7,805 nucleotides of DNA from a bacterium. GTDB taxonomy: Bacteria > Pseudomonadota > Alphaproteobacteria > Rhizobiales > Xanthobacteraceae. The stretch is from NCBI GenBank assembly GCA_029946075.1, contig JAQSDT010000075.1:1-7805 (forward strand), written 5' to 3'. Position 1 is the stretch's first letter. Every line of letters begins with the position of its first letter. Made by a program: the position numbers and the translations under genes. The notes beneath the pieces were generated by a model, which was given only the letters and a program-made list of their open reading frames with translations, was not told the origin of the DNA and made no database searches. This document shows, piece by piece, positions 1 through 5,307 of the stretch.

Positions 1-879
1 AGCCACAGCCACCTGACGGGGATCATAGCCGAGCACCCGCGTGAGGTAGGGCGCCATGGCGACGATCAGGAGTCCGTTGAAGGCCTGCACCAGGCCAGCC
101 ACGCCGATACCGACGACGACCGGTCCGGGAAAGCGTTTGAGCAGATCGACGACCGGTATGCGCGCCGTCTGAGTGCGCATGCGCTGGAAGGCCGGCGACT
201 CCTCGAGCGCGGCGCGCAGCAGGTAGCTCACGAGACCGAGCAGCGCCCCAATGGCAAAAGCGATGCGCCAGCCGTACGCCTGCATTTCCGCCGGCGACAA
301 ATACGAATGCAGCGTCGAGCTGACCGAGGTGGCCAGGAAAACGCCGGTATTGACGCAGAAGAAGACAACGCCGCAGGCGAGGCCGGCGCGGCGGGGCGCG
401 GTCTCCACTACATAGGTGATGGCGTTTGGCAGTTCACCACCGACGCAGCCGCCCTGGATGAAGCGCAGTAGGACGAACGCGACGCTGGCCGTTGCACCGA
501 GGGTCGCGTAGCTCGGCATGATGGCCATGGCGAAGGTGGCGAGCGTCATGATCAGCAATGAGACCAGGAACGAGCGCCGCCGCCCGGAGCGGTCGCCGAT
601 ATGACTCAGGATGAGACCGCCGAGGGGCCGAGACAGATAGCCGACGGCGAACACGGCGAAGGCATGGACCAGGGAGATCAGTGGATCGTTGGATGGAAAG
701 AAAGTGGCGGCGATGTATTGGGCGAAGATGCCGTAAACGATGAAATCGTAGAATTCCAGTGCCCCGCCAAGGCTCGCCAGGATGATGACCCGCCAGTTCA
801 AGGCTTTGATGTCGGTCGCGCCGGCTCCCGTATCGGTCGGCGGTGTGTTCGGCGCAAGCGCCTCGCCTGTGATCGCCAT
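1..879 (-). CDS. MFS transporter, metabolite:H+ symporter (MHS) type, C-terminus cut off by window edge
   Basis: Inner-membrane secondary transporter, probably importing an organic acid or zwitterion with protons. The first 293 residues are open to the window edge. Seen: an LEFYDF motif in the first membrane helix (residues 41-46), the loop 2-3 signature GDRSGRR (95-101) after RPLGG (84-88), RFIQGGCVGGE in helix 4 (139-149), and GWRIAF followed by an EESPAF segment before the central loop (203-231). This combination is typical of the MHS branch, which includes alpha-ketoglutarate, shikimate, citrate and proline/betaine carriers. The start at 879 gives a natural cytoplasmic N-terminus and has a GGGGGGA ribosome site 7 nt upstream. 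It follows the dioxygenase and GST genes on the same strand, so an aromatic or ring-cleavage-related acid is a reasonable guess for substrate. The substrate cannot be read from sequence. Family call is secure. Confidence 0.93.
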   Translation of the reverse strand, partial: MAITGEALAPNTPPTDTGAGATDIKALNWRVIILASLGGALEFYDFIVYGIFAQYIAATFFPSNDPLISLVHAFAVFAVGYLSRPLGGLILSHIGDRSGRRRSFLVSLLIMTLATFAMAIMPSYATLGATASVAFVLLRFIQGGCVGGELPNAITYVVETAPRRAGLACGVVFFCVNTGVFLATSVSSTLHSYLSPAEMQAYGWRIAFAIGALLGLVSYLLRAALEESPAFQRMRTQTARIPVVDLLKRFPGPVVVGIGVAGLVQAFNGLLIVAMAPYLTRVLGYDPRQVAVA

Positions 880-897
880 CTGTGTTTCCCCCCATGA

Positions 898-1038
898 TTA
901 TTGCAGCATGGTGGCGACGACGGCGGGTCCAGTTCTATCCTCATAGATGAGGAAGGACGGGCGCCCGCGGCAAAATGGCCCGGTCCGGTCGTCCGCAAGG
1001 GCGACGCCTCGCACGACGGCATATGTTGTCTCGTACAT
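898..1038 (-). CDS. possible 46-residue ORF of unknown function upstream of the transporter
   Basis: I do not recognise this protein. It would start at an ATG with GGAG six bases upstream and end in TAA 18 nt before the transporter start. Two further in-frame ATGs lie at 1044 and 1053, and the frame stays open back into the GST gene. No signal peptide or membrane helix is evident. The reading RGRPSFLIYEDR resembles RGQWAFLTDEDR in the weak ORF at 2766-3164. However, both stretches are encoded by a shared palindromic DNA element, so the resemblance may be purely a DNA effect. It could equally be non-coding leader for the transporter. Low confidence. Confidence 0.22.
   Translation of the reverse strand: MYETTYAVVRGVALADDRTGPFCRGRPSFLIYEDRTGPAVVATMLQ
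938..953. repeat. palindromic element copy 1, TCCTCAT-AG-ATGAGGA
   Basis: Seven-base perfect arms around a 2-nt centre, about 60 nt upstream of the transporter start. Arms TCCTCA/TGAGGA recur at 2861-2873 and 3070-3085. Similarity to the 3070 copy extends over roughly 933-969 (29 of 37 positions by eye). It may be an operator, or a short RNA hairpin in the transporter leader. The function is inferred; the repeat is visible directly. Confidence 0.6.
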
Positions 1039-1112
1039 CGCCATCTCCGACATGGAGCGTATGGCGGGCTGCAGGGAGGTGGCCGGCGATGCCGGCGCAC
1101 GCTCTTCGCGCC

Positions 1113-1778
1113 TCAGGCAGCTTTGAGAGCGACAGCGGTCAGGCCCTCACGTGCGAGGACGCGCCTCGTCGCAGGCCGGTCGTAGATGCGCTCTGAATGT
1201 GCTCGCCAGTTTGGCATCTCGGGGGCGTGCTCGACAACGTCCTCGCGCTGACTCCATATCCAGAATACCAACAGGTAGGGATCGCATACGCTATACGTAT
1301 CCCCAAGGGCCCAACGACCCTCCCCCAGTCTTCGGTCTACTTCGCAAAGTGTGCTTCGCAGAATGGGGATGCCGGCACGCTTCACTTGTTCCAGCGGCCC
1401 GTCTGCGCCGGCGAGCACGGCAGTGCGGAACAGGGGCCGAAAGGCGATATGGACCGTGCTTGAAAGAAAATTCATCCACTCATGCGCCCTCGCCCGCGCC
1501 AGAGTGTTGACCAGCGGCAACAGCGATTTGCGAGGAGCGCTGTCAGCGATGAACGTCAGGATAGCATGCGCCTCCGTCAACACTTGATCTGCAACGCGAA
1601 GCGCCGGAAGCTTTCCCCAGGGATTGACCCTACGGTAATCGGCCTCCTTGTGCTCACCCGCGCGAATTTTGACCTCGTGCGCAGTGAACGGTAGTTCCGA
1701 TTCTTCCAGCGCGATGTGGCACGAAAGTGAACAGGCGCGGGGGCTGTAGAACAAGGTGAGTTCCGGGTGAGCTGACAT
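1113..1778 (-). CDS. beta-class glutathione S-transferase
   Basis: Cytosolic glutathione transferase of 221 residues, slightly longer than the roughly 203 of the Proteus beta-class enzyme. Seen: the N-terminal thioredoxin-like domain with YSPRACSLS, whose Cys16 aligns with the beta-class Cys10 that forms a mixed disulfide with glutathione. It also has VNPWGKLPAL with the cis-proline Pro58, and the glutathione gamma-glutamyl contact at Glu69-Ala70. In the helical domain, EWMNFLSSTVH carries His110, matching beta-class His106, and SVCD forms the N-capping box. The ATG at 1778 is preferred over 1799 because TTAGGAG lies 7 nt upstream and the protein then begins just before the first strand. It follows the dioxygenase stop by 10 nt, so the two are co-transcribed. 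GSTs in aromatic-degradation operons (for example BphK) dehalogenate or detoxify intermediates, or isomerise maleylpyruvate-type products. Which of these applies here is unknown. Confidence 0.92.
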   Translation of the reverse strand: MSAHPELTLFYSPRACSLSCHIALEESELPFTAHEVKIRAGEHKEADYRRVNPWGKLPALRVADQVLTEAHAILTFIADSAPRKSLLPLVNTLARARAHEWMNFLSSTVHIAFRPLFRTAVLAGADGPLEQVKRAGIPILRSTLCEVDRRLGEGRWALGDTYSVCDPYLLVFWIWSQREDVVEHAPEMPNWRAHSERIYDRPATRRVLAREGLTAVALKAA

Positions 1779-1788
1779 CCGTCGTCTC

Positions 1789-2769
1789 CTAATGAGCAAG
1801 TACCGGTTGCGGATTTATCAGCGGGTCGGTCAAGCCAACATTCGGGAACCGGGTACCGTGCTCGAACCAGCTGCGCGGAGCAGGCATTCCCCAAAGCGTC
1901 TGCCGGCGCGCGTCGCGAAACTCCCAACGCTTAGGAACAAGGTCGGGATCGACAGTCAGATAGTCGCTGCAGAAGAGTTCGATCCGATGCCCATCCGGAT
2001 CCAGGAGGTACAAGAACAGAGCATTGCCGATCCCGTGGCGGCCGAGGCCGCGTTCGATGTTCCCGAGATAGCCGGTGGTCGAAAGGAGGTCACAGCAATG
2101 TACCAGGTCGCTTACGCTCGGAACCCAGCCAGCGAAGTGGTGCAGACGTGGGCCGCGGCCATTCGTAAACGCGATATCATGAACGCCTCCCTTACGTTGC
2201 AGCCACACGGCCCAGAGGGTATTGTTTGCCTCCTCCGATACCGTGTACTCGGTGAGACGGAAGCCCAGTTCGCTCCAGAATTCATAGGATTTCTGAACGT
2301 CAGGTGAAAAGCAGTTGAAATGATCCAGCCGCTGAATGCGCGCGCCTCGGTAGCCATCATACTGTTGCAATTTGCACGCCGCAGGAGCCATGCTGGAATA
2401 GAATTCCAGCGGCATGCCAAGCGTGTCGCATGTTCGTAGCGTCCGTCCCTGTCCGTGACGCTCGACGAACGTCGCAGGCAGATCCTTGCCTTGAAACCAG
2501 CGTTTGGCGCGATCGAGATCATCTTCGCTCGCGACCTTCCAGGCGAGGGCCAGGCACTCAGGTTCGCCAAGTCGCTGCAATACCAATGAGTGGTGCGTCC
2601 TGCACTCCAGGTTGCGCAAGTATACCGCGTCCGCGGTCCGTTCGGTTACGACATAGCCAAGTTGTTGAGCATAGAAACGCTCGGATTCTCCCAGGTCCGT
2701 CGCACCAAGAACGGGATGACTGCACCTGACGATGTCAAAAGGCGGCTTGCTTGTTGTTGATCTTATCAT
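1789..2769 (-). CDS. type I extradiol dioxygenase, homoprotocatechuate 2,3-dioxygenase-like
   Basis: Fe(II)- or Mn(II)-dependent ring-cleaving dioxygenase of the vicinal oxygen chelate superfamily, 326 residues. It should open a catecholic acid next to its hydroxyls; by similarity the substrate is 3,4-dihydroxyphenylacetate or a relative. Two VOC modules lie at roughly 11-130 and 143-270. Aligned from memory with the Brevibacterium enzyme, the metal ligands are His150, His211 and Glu264. The acid-base His is His197, and the substrate and oxygen pocket residues are Asn152, Trp189, Arg240, His245 and Tyr254. An Arg288-Arg289 pair in the C-terminal lid matches the carboxylate-binding arginines, and the ending NPQPV is also shared. 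The start at 2769 is chosen over 2820 because it leaves the same short N-terminus before DIVRC as in the family, although AGGA sits a long 11 nt upstream. It is co-transcribed with the GST. Later homoprotocatechuate-pathway genes are absent from the window, so the true substrate may differ. Confidence 0.9.
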   Translation of the reverse strand: MIRSTTSKPPFDIVRCSHPVLGATDLGESERFYAQQLGYVVTERTADAVYLRNLECRTHHSLVLQRLGEPECLALAWKVASEDDLDRAKRWFQGKDLPATFVERHGQGRTLRTCDTLGMPLEFYSSMAPAACKLQQYDGYRGARIQRLDHFNCFSPDVQKSYEFWSELGFRLTEYTVSEEANNTLWAVWLQRKGGVHDIAFTNGRGPRLHHFAGWVPSVSDLVHCCDLLSTTGYLGNIERGLGRHGIGNALFLYLLDPDGHRIELFCSDYLTVDPDLVPKRWEFRDARRQTLWGMPAPRSWFEHGTRFPNVGLTDPLINPQPVLAH

Positions 2770-3164
2770 TGCGCAGTATGTCCTGTTCCTGAGCGGTTTG
2801 GCCGTTCCGGCAGCTGCCATCCGAAGAGAAGAAACTCAATACGCTGAGCGCTGGCCTGCCTCCTCAATGAGGAACGAAACTTGAGCGTAACTTGCGTTGC
2901 CGCCCACGCAGGAGACAGCCAATCGACACCAGTTCGTAAAGGCGCGTGGGAGCTTCCATCCAGCCCTCGGGATCGCACTTGAACGACTACCTGGTCACGA
3001 ATGGCGACATCTCCTCCCCGGGGGCCTAAAGTTCTGATCAGGGTGCCGGCAAGTTCGAGCAAGATTCGATCCTCATCGGTGAGGAAGGCCCACTGCCCGC
3101 GTGTGACAACCCTGAAGCCTGTTTGATTGACAGCCCCGGCCGGGGGATCCCAACAGCTGAGCAT
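2766..3164 (-). CDS. possible 132-residue ORF of unknown function upstream of the dioxygenase
   Basis: Not recognised. In favour: the ATG at 3164 has AGGA 8 nt upstream, and the TGA stop overlaps the dioxygenase ATG in the ATGA arrangement typical of coupled genes. Without it, 2770-3254 would be a 485-nt gap. Against: the product is rich in Arg, Ser, Gly and Pro, third codon positions look unbiased, no motif or membrane segment stands out, and two copies of the TCCTCA palindrome lie inside it in different reading frames. A longer form from 3224 has no ribosome site. Alternatives are a decayed gene or a long regulatory leader. I regard coding and non-coding as about equally defensible, leaning non-coding. 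Confidence 0.27.
   Translation of the reverse strand: MLSCWDPPAGAVNQTGFRVVTRGQWAFLTDEDRILLELAGTLIRTLGPRGGDVAIRDQVVVQVRSRGLDGSSHAPLRTGVDWLSPAWAATQVTLKFRSSLRRQASAQRIEFLLFGWQLPERPNRSGTGHTAQ
2861..2873. repeat. palindromic element copy 2, TCCTCA-A-TGAGGA
   Basis: Six-base perfect arms around a single base, about 95 nt upstream of the chosen dioxygenase start. It has the same arms as the copies at 938-953 and 3070-3085, but a spacer of 1 rather than 4 between the shared arms. Flanking bases beyond the arms do not match the other copies. Confidence 0.55.
3070..3085. repeat. palindromic element copy 3, TCCTCA-TCGG-TGAGGA
   Basis: Six-base perfect arms with a 4-nt centre, 300 nt upstream of the dioxygenase start and about 170 nt upstream of the DUF1330 start. 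Together with copy 1 it belongs to a longer similar segment, here about 3065-3101. On the minus-strand transcript it would be a 6-bp hairpin with a tetraloop. Confidence 0.6.
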
Positions 3165-3207
3165 CAAGATGTTCCTGGGCTCATCATGCAGATTTTGCTG
3201 TCCAGGA

Positions 3208-3230
3208 TCTATTTGTATAGACATAATAGA
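3208..3230. promoter_or_regulatory. candidate operator: TCTATT-N11-AATAGA inverted repeat in the divergent promoter region
   Basis: A perfect 6-bp inverted repeat with an 11-nt spacer in an unusually A/T-rich stretch 25-47 nt upstream of the DUF1330 ATG. The T-N11-A geometry fits the general recognition pattern of LysR-type regulators, but no LysR gene is in the window. Possible sigma70-like boxes overlap it: CATAAT at 3222-3227 or TATAGA at 3216-3221 on the plus strand, and TATACA with a weak TTCTCA on the minus strand. None has a good -35 partner. It may control the DUF1330 gene, the dioxygenase operon, or both. Confidence 0.35.
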
Positions 3231-3254
3231 ACGGTTGAGAATGGAGGAATTCCG

Positions 3255-3536
3255 ATGCCGGTCTTTATCGTCTCACGTGTCGACATCACCGATCCCGCGC
3301 GTATGGCTGACTATATGCAGGCGGCACCGGCAACGGTCGAAGCCTTCGGCGGTCGCTACATCGTTCGTACCGGAAATATCGAGGTCATCGAGGGAGAGCA
3401 GCATTGCGACCGCGTCGTCGTGCTCGAATTCCCCACGCGCGACCAGGCGCTCGCCTGGTACAACTCACAAGACTATCGCCCGCTGCGCGACGCTCGCTGG
3501 CAGGCGTCCAAGGCCAGCATCATGTTGCTGCAATAG
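3255..3536 (+). CDS. DUF1330 family protein
   Basis: Small soluble protein of 93 residues, predicted to form a dimeric ferredoxin-like alpha/beta barrel. Seen: an opening FIVSRVDITDP strand and turn, the FGGRYIVR motif (31-38), EVIEGE (43-48), then DRVVVLEFP (52-60) followed by ALAWYNSQDYRPLR (65-78). These are the family hallmarks in the usual order and spacing, and the length is normal. The start at 3255 is supported by a strong GGAGGA 6 nt upstream; the open frame back to 3123 is not needed. It is the only plus-strand gene here, divergent from the dioxygenase operon and convergent with the urocanase. No biochemical function is generally established for the family. Members often accompany catabolic genes, and related barrels act as monooxygenases, isomerases or binding proteins. 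Confidence 0.9.
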   Translation: MPVFIVSRVDITDPARMADYMQAAPATVEAFGGRYIVRTGNIEVIEGEQHCDRVVVLEFPTRDQALAWYNSQDYRPLRDARWQASKASIMLLQ

Positions 3537-3560
3537 CCGTCTGCGATTGCGGGCATTTTT
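3530..3560 (+). terminator. probable rho-independent terminator of the DUF1330 gene
   Basis: GCAATAGC and GCGATTGC form an 8-position stem with one A-G mismatch and a 5-nt loop (3530-3550). GGGCA and a five-T run ending at 3560 follow. The stem overlaps the TAG stop codon. The 5-nt gap before the T run weakens the call. Confidence 0.4.
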
Positions 3561-3576
3561 CTTGTTTGCGCCGATA

Positions 3577-3593
3577 CGCTGAGGATCTCAGCG
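3577..3593. terminator. perfect hairpin between convergent genes, CGCTGAG-GAT-CTCAGCG
   Basis: A perfect 7-bp stem with a 3-nt loop, midway in the 87-nt gap between the stops of the DUF1330 gene and the urocanase. Its position suits a bidirectional terminator or a 3' stabilising structure. No T run follows on either strand, so intrinsic termination at this hairpin alone is doubtful. Confidence 0.35.
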
Positions 3594-3623
3594 CCGTGCA
3601 ATTCGGCGAGCGCTTCTCGACGA

Positions 3624-5297
3624 TTACGGCTGCGCTCGCGGCAGGCTCGGTAGATCGAGCCCGTTCTTCCTGGCGCACGCGATCGCGGATTCATAGCCCG
3701 CATCGGCATGCCGCATGACCCCGGTCGCAGGATCATTCCACAGGACCCGGCCGATTTTTTCACCGGCTTCACGAGAGCCGTCAGCAACAAGCGCGATGCC
3801 GGAGTGTTGGGAATATCCCATGCCGACGCCGCCGCCGTGATGGAACGACACCCATGTTGCGCCACAGGCCGAATTGAGCAGGGCATTCAGGATCGGCCAA
3901 TCGGAGACTGCATCGGAACCGTCGAGCATCCCCTCCGTTTCGCGCGTTGGAGAAGCGACAGAGCCGGAATCCATATGGTCGCGTCCGATCACGATCGGCG
4001 CCTTCAGTTCTCCCCGCGCGACCATCTCGTTGAAGGCCAGTCCGACGCGATGCCGATCTCCGAGTCCAAGCCAGCAAATGCGGGCCGGCAAGCCCTGGAA
4101 CTTGATATGCGCGCGTGCCTTGTCGAGCCACTGATGCAGGAACGCGTCATCTGGAATGAGTTCACGTACCTTCGCGTCCGTCTTGTAGATGTCTTCGGGA
4201 TCGCCCGAGAGAGCGACCCAGCGGAACGGGCCCTTCCCGAGGCAGAACAGCGGGCGCACATAGGCTTCGACAAAGCCGGGATAATCGAACGCGTCGGCAA
4301 CCCCCTTTTCCTTCGCCATCGTACGGATATTGTTTCCGTAGTCGATCGCAACGGCGCCCTTTTGCCTGAATGCGAGAATGCAGCGGACCTGCGCAGCCAT
4401 CGCCTCCTTGGCGGCATCGGCCGTTGCATTCGGATCGCTTTCCTGACGCTGGATCCACTGCTCAAGAGTCCATCCGATCGGGAGATATCCGTGCGCGGGA
4501 TCATGCGCCGATGTCTGGTCGGTGACGACGTCAGGGACGACGCCGCGCCGCAAGATCTCCTGGTAGATTTCGGCCGCGTTGCCGACGAGCCCGATCGACA
4601 CCGGTCTACCGTTCGCCTTGGCGTCGTCGATCATCGCCAGTGCGTCGTCCAGGCTGGTCGTCGAACGGTCGAGATAACCGGTGCGCTTTCGAAACTCGAT
4701 ACGACTGGGCTGGCATTCGACCACGATGATCGAGGCTCCCGCCATCGTCGCAGCGAGCGGCTGCGCACCACCCATGCCGCCAAGGCCCGCGCTGAGGAAC
4801 CAGCGGCCCGCGAGAGTTCCGCCGAAATGGCGGCGACCGATTTCCGAAAACGTTTCAAAGGTACCCTGTACGATGCCTTGCGAGCCGATGTAGATCCAGG
4901 AACCGGCCGTCATCTGGCCGTACATCATGAGGCCCTTGCGATCGAGTTCGTTGAAGTGCTCCCACGTCGCCCATTTTGGCACGAGGTTTCCGTTGGCAAT
5001 GATCACGCGCGGCGCGCCAGGGTGCGTAGGGAATACGCCGACCGGTTTGCCCGATTGCACAAGCAGCGTCTGGTCCTGTTCAAGCCGTTGGAGGACACTG
5101 ACGATCTCTTCGAATGCCTCCCAGCTCCGCGCGGCGCGGCCAATTCCGCCATAGACCATGAGCTCCTGGGGGCGCTCTGCGACATCGGGATCGAGATTGT
5201 TCATCAACAAACGCAGGGGGGCTTCGGTATGCCAGCTCCTGGCAGTGAGCTCTGCTCCTCGCGGCGCACGTATGATGCGATCGTTCTTGCGCAGCAT
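3624..5297 (-). CDS. hutU: urocanate hydratase (urocanase) family enzyme in a non-hut operon
   Basis: Cytosolic NAD+-dependent hydratase of 557 residues, the normal family length. Classical members convert urocanate to 4-imidazolone-5-propanoate, with NAD+ acting as an electrophile. Seen: VYGGIGRAARSW (48-59) with conserved Tyr49, the GQMTAGSWIYIGSQG core (127-141), the glycine-rich NAD-binding loop GLGGMGGAQP (171-180), TDQTSAHDP (259-267) and DYGNNIR (319-325). The family signature FQGLPARICW (400-409) includes Cys408, and GRDHMDSGSVASP and FHHGGGVGMGYSQHSG follow. The start at 5297 has AGGGGAG a few bases upstream; the frame beyond it is CoA-transferase DNA. Compared with classical enzymes as I remember them, GDRHRVG (413-419) replaces G-x-RAK-x-G, VFPTHPGAP (88-96) replaces VFKTH-x-DAP, and Gln196 replaces an Asp. 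It is the last gene of the IclR-MDR-CoA-transferase operon, with no hutH, hutI or hutC in view. A paralogue for a urocanate analogue (thiourocanate and S-methylthiourocanate hydratases are known) is a real alternative, so the symbol denotes the family only. Confidence 0.9.
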   Translation of the reverse strand: MLRKNDRIIRAPRGAELTARSWHTEAPLRLLMNNLDPDVAERPQELMVYGGIGRAARSWEAFEEIVSVLQRLEQDQTLLVQSGKPVGVFPTHPGAPRVIIANGNLVPKWATWEHFNELDRKGLMMYGQMTAGSWIYIGSQGIVQGTFETFSEIGRRHFGGTLAGRWFLSAGLGGMGGAQPLAATMAGASIIVVECQPSRIEFRKRTGYLDRSTTSLDDALAMIDDAKANGRPVSIGLVGNAAEIYQEILRRGVVPDVVTDQTSAHDPAHGYLPIGWTLEQWIQRQESDPNATADAAKEAMAAQVRCILAFRQKGAVAIDYGNNIRTMAKEKGVADAFDYPGFVEAYVRPLFCLGKGPFRWVALSGDPEDIYKTDAKVRELIPDDAFLHQWLDKARAHIKFQGLPARICWLGLGDRHRVGLAFNEMVARGELKAPIVIGRDHMDSGSVASPTRETEGMLDGSDAVSDWPILNALLNSACGATWVSFHHGGGVGMGYSQHSGIALVADGSREAGEKIGRVLWNDPATGVMRHADAGYESAIACARKNGLDLPSLPRAQP

Positions 5298-5307
5298 GTT
5301 ATCTCCC

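Noticed and set aside
434..895. 153-codon minus-strand frame inside the transporter gene
   Set aside because: It is a frame-shifted shadow of the transporter; the correct frame carries all MFS motifs and runs off the window edge.
1779..1799. Longer GST start at 1799
   Set aside because: It would overlap the dioxygenase stop and bypass the TTAGGAG site that sits correctly before 1778.
2770..2820. Longer dioxygenase start at 2820
   Set aside because: The 17 extra residues have no counterpart in related dioxygenases and no ribosome site precedes them.
3123..3254. Upstream extension of the DUF1330 frame to 3123
   Set aside because: The extension matches no family sequence, has no ribosome site and would translate through the A/T-rich promoter region.
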